DNA of 15,274 nucleotides from JAJTDS01 sp964202895 (GTDB lineage Bacteria; Pseudomonadota; Alphaproteobacteria; Rickettsiales; UBA1997), in contig CAXNJM010000005.1 of NCBI GenBank assembly GCA_964202895.1, forward strand, positions 1 to 15,274, written 5' to 3'. Made by a program: the position numbers and the translations under genes. Positions 5,998 to 13,078 of this stretch are shown one piece after another (the first letter of the stretch is position 1; the number at the start of each line of letters is the position of its first letter). Under the pieces are notes generated by a model, which did not search any database, was not told the DNA's origin, and saw nothing but the letters and a program-made list of their open reading frames with translations.

Positions 5998-7881
5998 TTA
6001 AAAGAAATTATGATCTAGATCTGGCTCTTCATATTTGTAAAAGCCATACCTCGTTTTTTTAAGATCCAAATTCTCCGCCATTCTTTGCATAGTTCTTGAA
6101 ATATTTTGCCCATCTTTTGAATTAGCATTATATCCAAGGTGTTTTGAAACATGCTGTGGAGTTACATCTTCTTTTCCAGCTTTATGAAGTTCCTTCATCG
6201 CTTCAATAATCAATCTCTTGGTCTCACCCATTCTTATGGTGCTGGCTTGACCTAAAAAGTCATATCTCCATGTTTCAGTATTCCAAGTTATGGAGTATTC
6301 AAAATCGCTGATATCTCTGCCTCGGCCTTTTATAAAAGCTGAATTAGAGTTATCACCGCGATCCATTAACCACATAGCATCAGACATTCCCTGCATTCCA
6401 GTAGATCCCTGAATCCTGTCCCAATCATAGTCTCTCTTCTCTTTTGAAAGGTGGGAGATAATTAAGATAGTTATTCCATAGGTTGTTGCTAACTTTTGTA
6501 GTTCATTAAGCAACTGATTATCCATGTCATATGCGGTACCACTGGTTCTTCCCATTTTTGGTTTAACTCTTGCCAGAGTATCTATTGCAACTAGTCTTGG
6601 ATTTTTTGTTGTTTGTATCCATTCTCCAATAGACTCTTCTAGTCCTTTTCCAAGCGTTGGTGCTTTAGTAGCAATGGAGGGATGTTCTTCCAATTTATCT
6701 AATTTAAGTTTTTTTACTCTATCAGATAAACGTCGGTCACTATCTTCCAATGCTAAATATAAACAGTCACCTTTAACAACATCAAACCCCAACCAGTTAA
6801 GACCATTTTGTATGCAGTAACATATCAAAAGAACCGTCCAGCTTTTCATTGCTTTAGCTTTTCCAGCCAACACAACAAGTCCTTCAGGTAAGATTTTATT
6901 TATTGCAAATCTTAATGGTGGAAATTCTGTGTTAAGAATTGTTTTCATATCAAGTTTTGTTCCATCAAAATCGACAATAGTTTTTTTATCATCTGATTGA
7001 TCTGAAGCTTTGACATCGCCAATCCAACTAAACCAGTTTTTAAGAATTTTAGGATCAATATCCATATATTTTCCTAAAGTGATATAAGTGCAAACTTTAC
7101 GCTCTGAATTATTTGCCTTTATAATTCTTCTTATTTTCTGGGGAGTTATTTCAGGATTGTCTGGTAAACTTCTACTAAACAAAGTCAGAAGAAAAACAGT
7201 ACGCTCTTCCTCTGTCCAACTAGTATAACGCTTTAAACATGCATCCAATTTCAATAGTCCCGTATTAGCACTTTTGATATGTGGTGATATTGCAGATGCA
7301 AAGCATACACCATTGAATAGCTCTAAAATATTAGGACACTCTGATAAAGTGATCAGATTGTTACTCCAAAATCTTTGAACTGGTTTTTTTGTTTCTTTAT
7401 GTAGAGTTATAGATGGTGGTACTACTAAATTTCCTTTGTAACGAAATTCAGCAATAGTATTTCCGTTTATATCTTTTCTAGTTAGATCTAGATTTTTTTC
7501 ATCACTCCAATCTGTGGCATTTGCATACAGATAATGAGTTATCTGCTGCATTCCATCACTAGATTTTCTAAAGAAATATTTAGTATTCTTTGGAAGAAAA
7601 TCATAAGCAAAGTTAATTGCTATATTAGAATCTAGATCAATATCTAAACAACTGCTTTTTTCTAAATTGATACCAAGGTTTGGAAATTGTCCGTATCTTG
7701 GATCCACTAAATCTAACAAAGTATAATCTCTAGTTAATATATCTTTATCGAGATTAAATTTTTCGTTTTGTTTTAACGGAATGATAGAAAAACCTTGTTT
7801 GATAAGTCTTTCTGCTTCTGCCTTAACTGCGTTTACATCTTGAGCTTTTACAAGCTCTTTACCTGTTAGTATTGTTGTCAT
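5998..7881 (-). CDS. Primase-polymerase / RecA-like replicative helicase (RepA type)
   Basis: From this start the protein has 627 residues. The N-terminal part (about 15-175) resembles bifunctional primase-polymerases: GFSIIPL near 30, metal-binding DIDLD at 80-84, a histidine near 116, and VVPPS at 153-157. The C-terminal part (about 325-550) is a hexameric RecA/RepA-like ATPase with Walker A GKAKAMKS (340-347), Walker B LVAID (430-434) and the ISHLSKE segment near 475-481. A winged-helix-like end follows (about 555-615). It would prime and unwind DNA to replicate the excised element. AAGGAG at 7888-7893 is 6 bp from the ATG at 7881 but directly abuts the ATG at 7885-7887, so 7881 is preferred; starting at 7887 adds two residues. 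The second Walker A glycine is replaced (AMKS for the usual xGKS), as in some RepA-like ATPases. Confidence 0.87.
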   Translation of the reverse strand: MTTILTGKELVKAQDVNAVKAEAERLIKQGFSIIPLKQNEKFNLDKDILTRDYTLLDLVDPRYGQFPNLGINLEKSSCLDIDLDSNIAINFAYDFLPKNTKYFFRKSSDGMQQITHYLYANATDWSDEKNLDLTRKDINGNTIAEFRYKGNLVVPPSITLHKETKKPVQRFWSNNLITLSECPNILELFNGVCFASAISPHIKSANTGLLKLDACLKRYTSWTEEERTVFLLTLFSRSLPDNPEITPQKIRRIIKANNSERKVCTYITLGKYMDIDPKILKNWFSWIGDVKASDQSDDKKTIVDFDGTKLDMKTILNTEFPPLRFAINKILPEGLVVLAGKAKAMKSWTVLLICYCIQNGLNWLGFDVVKGDCLYLALEDSDRRLSDRVKKLKLDKLEEHPSIATKAPTLGKGLEESIGEWIQTTKNPRLVAIDTLARVKPKMGRTSGTAYDMDNQLLNELQKLATTYGITILIISHLSKEKRDYDWDRIQGSTGMQGMSDAMWLMDRGDNSNSAFIKGRGRDISDFEYSITWNTETWRYDFLGQASTIRMGETKRLIIEAMKELHKAGKEDVTPQHVSKHLGYNANSKDGQNISRTMQRMAENLDLKKTRYGFYKYEEPDLDHNFF

Positions 7882-7887
7882 TTTCAT

Positions 7888-7893
7888 CTCCTT
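7888..7893 (-). promoter_or_regulatory. Ribosome binding site of the primase-helicase gene
   Basis: AAGGAG on the minus strand sits 6 bp before the ATG at 7881-7879 and zero bp before the ATG at 7887-7885, so it decides for the downstream start. Strong Shine-Dalgarno sequences are rare elsewhere in the window but occur at three element genes (this one, the integrase and the 8270 frame). Confidence 0.7.
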
Positions 7894-8256
7894 GATGAAA
7901 TGAGGGAGTTAATCCGCTGAAATGATTAGAGCTCCCTCGTTAACTCATCTAACTGGTATGTTTTGATGAACTGTAAATTCTTATTTGTTATGGGGGTTTT
8001 TAATTCCTCATAAATAAATTTCACCATCAATGTAATACCAGTCCGTTTCAGCGAAACTGTTTACCGGAGATGAATTTGTTATGAGGTAGTCTTTCTATTT
8101 ATCCGTTTCTCTACCGAACTTTAGATTTTTAAGAAGTGTAACCTAGCAATTCACTGAAGTTAATAATTTAACTACATATGTAATCTAGTAACTGCTGAAT
8201 CAAATTTCAAGCCCCCAAATAACGATTCAGTATCAACACTTTTTTCAATTTCTTAT
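7894..8256. promoter_or_regulatory. Non-coding, repeat-rich region between divergent replication and nuclease genes (candidate origin/operators)
   Basis: No convincing gene lies here. The stretch contains several short repeats. GAGGGAG/CTCCCTC (7902-7908, 7932-7938) and GAGTTAA/TTAACTC (7906-7912, 7940-7946) form two overlapping, mutually exclusive hairpins near the primase start. ACTGGTAT/ATACCAGT are at 7952-7959 and 8035-8042. ATTTGTTATGRGG is repeated at 7983-7995 and 8074-8086, with an inverted CCTCATAA at 8006-8013. GTTTC-AGC-GAAAC is at 8045-8057. An imperfect repeat beginning GTAAYCTAGYAA is at 8138-8158 and 8180-8199, 42 bp apart. Divergent promoters must be here. Repeats beside a replication gene suggest operator or origin sites; this role is inferred. 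Confidence 0.5.
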
Positions 8257-8416
8257 AGGAGGATATGGGATGAGTTTCAAATATTCCATGAAAAATCGAT
8301 AAGAAACTAAAGCTGTATTCACTACTAAAAAAGAAATTGATGCACTATCTCAATATTTTAAAGAAGAGTTATTTACTACTGAAACCAAAAGAAAAAGTGA
8401 TAAATTAAATATAAAT
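8257..8416 (+). other. Strong ribosome site, short frame and in-frame stop ahead of the first HNH gene
   Basis: AGGAGG (8257-8262) lies 7 bp before an ATG at 8270 that encodes MSFKYSMKNR and stops at TAA 8300-8302. The same frame then stays open, giving a protein-like stretch (TTKKEIDALSQYFKEELF in it) straight into the HNH gene at 8417. Either the HNH gene once began at 8270 and has a nonsense codon at position 11, or a 10-codon leader peptide precedes it. Confidence 0.6.
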
Positions 8417-9079
8417 ATGGGTAGAGATTTAGTTAAAGCCAAAGAATGGAAAAGACAATGGTACTTAAGAAATAAAGAAAAGATCTCCGCAAAACATAAA
8501 GAATGGTATTCAAAGAATTCTGAAAAAAGAAAAAAATATAATTCTGAATATTCTAAACAAAACAGAGAAAAAAAGAATTTACGACAATCAAGATACTATT
8601 ATAAAAACCGCAATGCTATTGCTGAAAGAGAGAAATTAAGAAGAGAGAACAACCCAGAACGGTTTAAACAATATTACTTAAAAAGCATTCCAACAGTAAG
8701 AAAGTATCAGAGAAAAAGATATAAAGAAGATCCTTCATTTAGGTTATTAAGCCATACTAGAGCTAGACTACTTAAATATTTAAGATCAAAGAAATTAAGT
8801 AAAGATAATAAAACTTTAAAATTACTTGGGTGTTCACCCCAACAGTTTAAAGAGTATATTGAAAAGAAATTTTTGCCAGGAATGACTTGGGAAAATTATA
8901 ACTTTAAGACTTGGCATTTAGACCATGTTCGACCTTTAGCGTTAGCAAAAAATATGGAAGATATAATTAGATTAAAATTAATGCATTACACCAATTTTCA
9001 ACCTCTATGGGCGAAAGAAAATATAAAAAAATCCGATTATATAAGTGGAGTTAGGGGTAGAAATATTAAATCTAAATAG
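8417..9079 (+). CDS. HNH-type endonuclease with basic N-terminal repeats; possibly 5'-truncated by a nonsense codon
   Basis: The frame from 8417 gives 220 residues. About 15-90 is a lysine/arginine/tyrosine-rich helical region in loose 15-residue units (for example LRNKEKISAKHKEWY at 17-31). The C-terminal part has the phage HNH signature: KLLGCS at 135-140, GMTWENY at 155-161, WHLDHV at 166-171 (D169, H170), HYTNFQPLW at 190-198 and KEN at 200-202. Such proteins cut or nick DNA with one divalent metal and are common as free-standing homing or phage-defence nucleases. No Shine-Dalgarno precedes 8417. The only strong one is at 8257, before an in-frame stop, so this may be a gene with a broken 5' end that is expressed poorly or by restart. 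It is paralogous to the next gene, 23 bp downstream. Confidence 0.75.
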   Translation: MGRDLVKAKEWKRQWYLRNKEKISAKHKEWYSKNSEKRKKYNSEYSKQNREKKNLRQSRYYYKNRNAIAEREKLRRENNPERFKQYYLKSIPTVRKYQRKRYKEDPSFRLLSHTRARLLKYLRSKKLSKDNKTLKLLGCSPQQFKEYIEKKFLPGMTWENYNFKTWHLDHVRPLALAKNMEDIIRLKLMHYTNFQPLWAKENIKKSDYISGVRGRNIKSK

Positions 9080-9102
9080 ATAAGAAATAATAAATCAAAT
9101 CT

Positions 9103-10038
9103 ATGTACAAAGATAAACAAAAACAAAAAGAACAGAGCAAAAAAAATTATATTAAGCACAGAGAAGAGCGAATTAAGGCACAAAGAAAATTTTATCAAGA
9201 GAATAAAGAAAAAATTCTTGAAGCGGGTAGATTAAAAAGAAATTCATTCTCGCCAGAAAGAAAAGAAATAGAAAAACAAAAAAGAAAAGAAAAGTATCTA
9301 AAAAATAAAGAAAAAATAAGTGCAAGAAGAAAAATAGAATATTACAAAAACAAAGATAAAATACTTTCAAAAAGAAAAGAAGATTATCTTAATAATAAAG
9401 ATAAAATAATTTTAAGACAAAGAGAATATTATAATAAAAATAAAGATAAAATACTTGAAACAAATAAACAGGATTATTTAGAAAATAAAGACAAAATACT
9501 CACTAAAAATAAAAAATGGCGAGATAACAATAAAGAGTCATTGTTAAAAAGGGGTAGAGAACGTTGGGCTAAAAATAAGGATAAATATGGTGCAATGAAT
9601 AGAGAGTGGCAAAAAAATAATCAAGATTACATCAAGGAGTATAGAAAAAGAACACGAGGTGCTAGGAATGAATATGAAAGAAAAAAAAGAGCTACGGATA
9701 TAAATTACAAAATAGGAAAAAATATGAGGTTACGAATGTACCAAGCAATAGTAGGAGGTGGAGCAAAAAAATTCGAGACAACATATAAATTACTTGGTTG
9801 TTCGAAAGAGTTTTTTAAAAGTTATTTAGAGAGTAAATTTAAACCAGGTATGACTTGGGATAATTATACTTATAACGGTTGGCAAATTGATCACGTTATC
9901 CCTATTTCTTCTTTTGATTTAACCAAGGAGGAAGACCAGAAGAAATGCTTCCACTACACAAACTGTCAACCTTTGTGGCGTAAAGAAAATCAAAGTAAAG
10001 GTGATAAATTAGAATCGGAGATATATAATTCTAAATAG
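9103..10038 (+). CDS. HNH-type endonuclease with eight 15-residue basic repeats
   Basis: The 311-residue protein has a long, highly basic N-terminal half in which residues 66-185 form eight units of exactly 15 residues (pattern xxNKDKIlxxxxxxY); two more units lie at 17-46. The repeats are predicted helical and could grip DNA or span a distance. The C-terminal part carries the HNH signature: LLGCS at 230-234, GMTWDNY at 249-255, WQIDHV at 260-265 (D263, H264), HYTNCQPLW at 284-292 and RKEN at 293-296. The catalytic pattern is intact. It follows its paralogue by 23 bp in the same direction, so they are likely one transcript, perhaps from tandem duplication with later expansion of the repeats. 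The target is unknown: the element's own attachment site, a helper phage or a rival are all possible. It converges on the integrase gene 72 bp downstream. Confidence 0.82.
   Translation: MYKDKQKQKEQSKKNYIKHREERIKAQRKFYQENKEKILEAGRLKRNSFSPERKEIEKQKRKEKYLKNKEKISARRKIEYYKNKDKILSKRKEDYLNNKDKIILRQREYYNKNKDKILETNKQDYLENKDKILTKNKKWRDNNKESLLKRGRERWAKNKDKYGAMNREWQKNNQDYIKEYRKRTRGARNEYERKKRATDINYKIGKNMRLRMYQAIVGGGAKKFETTYKLLGCSKEFFKSYLESKFKPGMTWDNYTYNGWQIDHVIPISSFDLTKEEDQKKCFHYTNCQPLWRKENQSKGDKLESEIYNSK
9298..9657 (+). repeat. Eight 45-bp coding repeats within the second HNH gene
   Basis: The frame shows eight consecutive 15-codon units without insertion or deletion (residues 66-80, 81-95 and so on to 171-185). 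The best-kept positions are N3, K4, D/E5, K6 and I7, with an aromatic residue near the end of each unit. Later units drift, so they arose by old tandem duplication rather than recent slippage. Confidence 0.8.
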
Positions 10039-10110
10039 TTTTAGAGCTGACCAAGAGGTGTCTTATCGAGAATCAAATTCAATGTCTGCGATGTGAAATA
10101 TGAGTTCTAT

Positions 10111-11088
10111 TTAAGAAATTAATTTCATTTTGTTAGCTAAATGTGTTGGTGAGATATTTGAATATCGTTTTGCCATTTGTTGAGAACTCCACCCACCTTG
10201 TTGCATTAACTCCATTGTTGACCAACCACTTTCAACTAAATGAGTTGCCCCACAATGTCTTAAATCATGGAATCTAAAGTCTATAATACCTGATCTTTTA
10301 ACTGCTGATCTAAAGGATTTTTCAAATGAACTTATGCTAGTTACATTAAAGAAGTTACCTGCAATAGATCTTGGTAAAGATTTAAGTATTTCAATAACTT
10401 TAGGTGCTAATCCAATTCTTCTATGAGTGCCATTTTTAGTCTCTCTTACAATTGCAGTCGAAGTTATCCAATCAACATCATTATAATTTAAACGTAGTAT
10501 TTCACTACGTCTGCATAATGTGTAGTAAGCAACTTCAACAATGTTTCTTAATTGTTCATTACAAGTATTAAAAAAGTTTTGTAATTCAGTCTTATTAAGC
10601 GTTCTATCTCTTGGAGGATTAGGTCGTGGCTTCTCAACTAAATCAACTGGGTTATTTGCAATTGAAATTCCTAGTTCCTTTTGACCTACAACAATAGCTC
10701 TAGAGATTAACTTTAGATATTTTCCAACTGTTGTTGTTGATCTTCCAGCTTTCAAACGCTCATCTCTAAAGTTTGCAAGTTTAACAGCTGTAAGTGTAGT
10801 TAAAGTATTAGAACTTATTGATAATCTACATAACAAATCAACTTCATACTTTAATAACTTTGGCCTACGAGAAACCTTAACTGCTTTGTCAAAATAAAGT
10901 TTTAATAAATCTCGTAAACGCAGATTAGTTAGTTTGCTATCATCAGAGTAAGTTCCAAGTCTAATTTGAGCTTCTTGTTTGTTACCCCACTTTCTTGCAT
11001 CAGCTTTAGAAAGAAAACTTTGAGCTTTTGCTATTCCTTTTACTCTTACAACACACTGCCATTTGTCACTTCTTTTTCTTAAATACAT
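10111..11088 (-). CDS. Tyrosine recombinase / integrase of the element
   Basis: The 325-residue protein has an N-terminal arm-binding region (about 1-50), a core-binding SAM-like domain (about 55-140) and a catalytic domain. The catalytic residues are all present: R193 in LCRRSEIL, K218 in the ETKNGTHRR hairpin, H274 and R277 in HDLRH, W300 in QQGGW (the His/Trp position) and the nucleophile Y309 in AKRYSNISP. It would cut and rejoin attP and the tRNA-Ser site to insert the element, and excise it with a partner. No excisionase is obvious. AGGAG at 11095-11099 precedes the ATG by 6 bp. The right arm repeats (11102-11124) lie immediately upstream, so bound integrase could block its own expression. 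The gene points away from attR in the same direction as lepA and may also receive lepA read-through. Confidence 0.94.
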   Translation of the reverse strand: MYLRKRSDKWQCVVRVKGIAKAQSFLSKADARKWGNKQEAQIRLGTYSDDSKLTNLRLRDLLKLYFDKAVKVSRRPKLLKYEVDLLCRLSISSNTLTTLTAVKLANFRDERLKAGRSTTTVGKYLKLISRAIVVGQKELGISIANNPVDLVEKPRPNPPRDRTLNKTELQNFFNTCNEQLRNIVEVAYYTLCRRSEILRLNYNDVDWITSTAIVRETKNGTHRRIGLAPKVIEILKSLPRSIAGNFFNVTSISSFEKSFRSAVKRSGIIDFRFHDLRHCGATHLVESGWSTMELMQQGGWSSQQMAKRYSNISPTHLANKMKLIS

Positions 11089-11101
11089 AACTTTCTCCTA
11101 T

Positions 11102-11124
11102 GTTGTGCGACCGGAGTGCGACCG
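11102..11124. repeat. Right candidate integrase arm site (paired TGCGACCG)
   Basis: TGCGACCG occurs at 11106-11113 and 11117-11124, 11 bp apart and preceded by GTTG, the same layout as at 3016-3038. The pair lies 89 bp inside attR and directly upstream of the integrase ribosome site. In the excised circle the two pairs would flank the core as direct repeats, as expected for P and P' arms. Its overlap with the integrase leader suggests autoregulation. Confidence 0.7.
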
Positions 11125-11213
11125 CATTAGTTTAAGAAAGTTTAAGTGAAATAAATTTAGTGAATCAGCTTTGATTTTAAACGATAAGAATTGATCTTAA
11201 CCGAAGATAAGCG

Positions 11214-11267
11214 TAACAGTATACACGCTTTCCAAGCGGGCGCCTTCAACCACTCGGCCATCTCTCC
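11214..11267 (-). pseudogene. 5' fragment of tRNA-Ser left at the right junction
   Basis: These 54 nt equal nucleotides 1-54 of the intact tRNA-Ser (acceptor 5' strand, D arm, anticodon arm and start of the variable arm). They then run into element DNA with no 3' acceptor strand or T arm. It cannot make a mature tRNA. It is transcribed if lepA reads through, which would yield an abortive tRNA-like leader before the integrase mRNA. Confidence 0.93.
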
Positions 11268-11284
11268 TATTCGTTTTTATTTAT
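11214..11284. repeat. attR: right 71-bp direct repeat
   Basis: Identical over 71 bp to 2892-2962. Its right 18 bp are the last five sense codons and TAG of lepA; the rest is the tRNA-Ser 5' part. Because lepA reads intact to its stop across this junction, the insertion cost the host neither gene. Recombination between the two repeats would restore lepA directly joined to tRNA-Ser. Confidence 0.93.
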
Positions 11285-13078
11285 CTTAAGAACTTCAATA
11301 AATGCTTCTTGGGGAATATCAACACTTCCGAACTGTCTCATTCTTGCTTTTCCTTTTTTTTGCTTCTCCAAAAGTTTTTTCTTTCTATCCCTAGCTCCTC
11401 CACCGTGAATTCTACTGATAACATCTTTTCTATAACCAGATATTGTTTCTCTTGCTATAACTTTCCCACCAATAGCAGCTTGGATTGGTATTTGAAATTG
11501 ATGCCTTGGAATTAAATCCTTTAATCTTTCGCACATTAATCTTCCTTGTCTTACTGCAAAATCTTTATGAATAATCATAGACAATGCATCAACCATCTCT
11601 TCGTTTACTAGTATTGATAATTTAATCAAATCACCTTCTCTATAATCGCTCAACTCATAGTCAAAACTTGCATAACCACTAGAAATAGATTTGATCTTAT
11701 CGTAAAAATCAAAAACGACTTCGTTTAACGGTAATTCATAAGATAAAACTGCACGATTTCCCGAATAACTTAAACTTTTTTGTTTTCCTCTTTTTTCTTC
11801 GCATAATTTCATAATTGAACCCAAGTATTCTTCTGGGAGAATTATAGTTGCATTAATCCACGGTTCATTAATAGATTTAATAAAATTTGGTTCCGGCATA
11901 TTTGCAGGGTTTTGTAGATCCATAACTGTACCATCATGTTTGCTAATTTTATAAACAACACCTGGTGTTGTGGTAATTAAATTTAAATTATATTCTCGGT
12001 CTAATCTTTGAACGATAATTTCAAGATGAAGAAGTCCTAAAAAACCACATCTAAAACCTAATCCTAAAGCAGCAGAATTTTCTGGCTCATAAACAAAACT
12101 AGAGTCGTTTAATTTTAATTTTGCAAGACTGTCTCTTAATAAATTATATTCTGTGCTATCAACTGGAAATAATCCACAAAATACAACTGGCTTGCTAGGT
12201 TTAAATCCTGGTAACGGATCTTTTATAGGATTAGAATAATCAGTTATCGTATCTCCAATTTTAGTATCTGAAAGATCTTTAATGCCTGTAACAATAAAAC
12301 CAATTTCTCCAGGTCCTAAGTATTCCTTATTTTCTGCTTTGGGAGTAAACACACCAACTCTTTCAACTGGATGTCTTGTGTTTGTTGACATCAATAGAAT
12401 TTCCATTCCTTTTTTAATTGCACCATCTAATATTCTAACCAATATAACCACTCCCAAATAACTGTCATACCAACTATCAACCAGTAACGCTTTTAAAGGC
12501 AAATCTTTACTTCCTCTTGGAGCAGGAAGTCTTTCAACGATTGCTTCTAATATTTCATCTACCCCTTCTCCTGTTTTTCCAGAGGCTGTCAAAGCGTCCG
12601 AAGTATCAATCCCTATAACATCCTCGATTTGTTTTTTTACTCTCTCAACGTCTGATGCTGGTAAATCTATTTTATTTAAAACTGTTATAATCTCATGGTG
12701 ATTATCCATGGCCTGATAAACATTTGCTAAAGTTTGAGCTTCAACACCTTGAGTACTATCAACAATAAGCAATGATCCTTCACATGACGCAAGTGACCTG
12801 TTTACTTCGTAACTAAAATCGACATGACCTGGTGTATCAATAATATTTAATATGTAATTTTTACCATCTTTTTTTGATTTATAATTCAATCTAACTGTTT
12901 GAGCTTTTATAGTAATTCCCCTTTCTTTCTCTAAATCCATTGAATCTAAAACTTGAGTTGTCATTTCACGCTCTGTTAAACCTCCACATTTTTGAATTAA
13001 TCTATCTGCAAAAGTAGATTTGCCATGGTCGATATGGGCAATAATTGCAAAATTTCTTATATTTTCTTGTGCAGACAT
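11267..13078 (-). CDS. lepA: Elongation factor 4 (LepA), ribosome back-translocating GTPase
   Basis: The 603-residue length equals that of full LepA proteins. The G domain has AHIDHGKS (14-21), DTPGH (81-85) and NKID (135-138), and the LepA-specific C-terminal domain contains HGGGARDRKKKL. LepA binds ribosomes and hydrolyses GTP during translation initiation or stress. It is membrane-associated in part and non-essential in E. coli. The ATG directly follows the pheT stop (TAAATG), so it depends on translation of pheT or on a ribosome site inside it. The TAG stop shares its final G with the first nucleotide of the tRNA-Ser fragment, and the last five codons lie inside attR; the reading frame is undamaged. 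Before insertion the tRNA was probably processed from this transcript. Confidence 0.97.
   Translation of the reverse strand: MSAQENIRNFAIIAHIDHGKSTFADRLIQKCGGLTEREMTTQVLDSMDLEKERGITIKAQTVRLNYKSKKDGKNYILNIIDTPGHVDFSYEVNRSLASCEGSLLIVDSTQGVEAQTLANVYQAMDNHHEIITVLNKIDLPASDVERVKKQIEDVIGIDTSDALTASGKTGEGVDEILEAIVERLPAPRGSKDLPLKALLVDSWYDSYLGVVILVRILDGAIKKGMEILLMSTNTRHPVERVGVFTPKAENKEYLGPGEIGFIVTGIKDLSDTKIGDTITDYSNPIKDPLPGFKPSKPVVFCGLFPVDSTEYNLLRDSLAKLKLNDSSFVYEPENSAALGLGFRCGFLGLLHLEIIVQRLDREYNLNLITTTPGVVYKISKHDGTVMDLQNPANMPEPNFIKSINEPWINATIILPEEYLGSIMKLCEEKRGKQKSLSYSGNRAVLSYELPLNEVVFDFYDKIKSISSGYASFDYELSDYREGDLIKLSILVNEEMVDALSMIIHKDFAVRQGRLMCERLKDLIPRHQFQIPIQAAIGGKVIARETISGYRKDVISRIHGGGARDRKKKLLEKQKKGKARMRQFGSVDIPQEAFIEVLKINKNE

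Larger units (their letters stand above)
2892..11284. mobile_element. Integrated tRNA-Ser element, satellite-like (8,322 bp per unit)
   Basis: Perfect 71-bp direct repeats lie at 2892-2962 and 11214-11284, at the two ends of a block of genes that separates tRNA-Ser from lepA. The block has a tyrosine integrase next to the right repeat, paired candidate arm sites near both ends, a primase-polymerase/helicase, two HNH-type genes, one small unknown gene and three lipoprotein genes. No capsid, portal, terminase, tail, lysis or relaxase gene is present, so it is not a complete prophage or a conjugative element. The layout (tRNA site, integrase, replication gene, short cargo, under 10 kb) fits phage satellites and the small marine integrative elements packaged by helper phages. 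That class assignment is inference. A decayed prophage is possible but less likely, given the clean junctions. Confidence 0.9.

Noticed and set aside
8008..8094. 28-codon minus-strand frame with a protein-like end (DWYYIDGEIYL)
   Set aside because: It has no ATG, GTG or TTG start, is preceded at once by TAG, and overlaps the repeats. It could be a gene remnant, but that cannot be supported.
9298..9657. CRISPR-like array because of regular 45-bp periodicity
   Set aside because: The repeats are coding, in one continuous frame, diverged, and without unique spacers between identical units.
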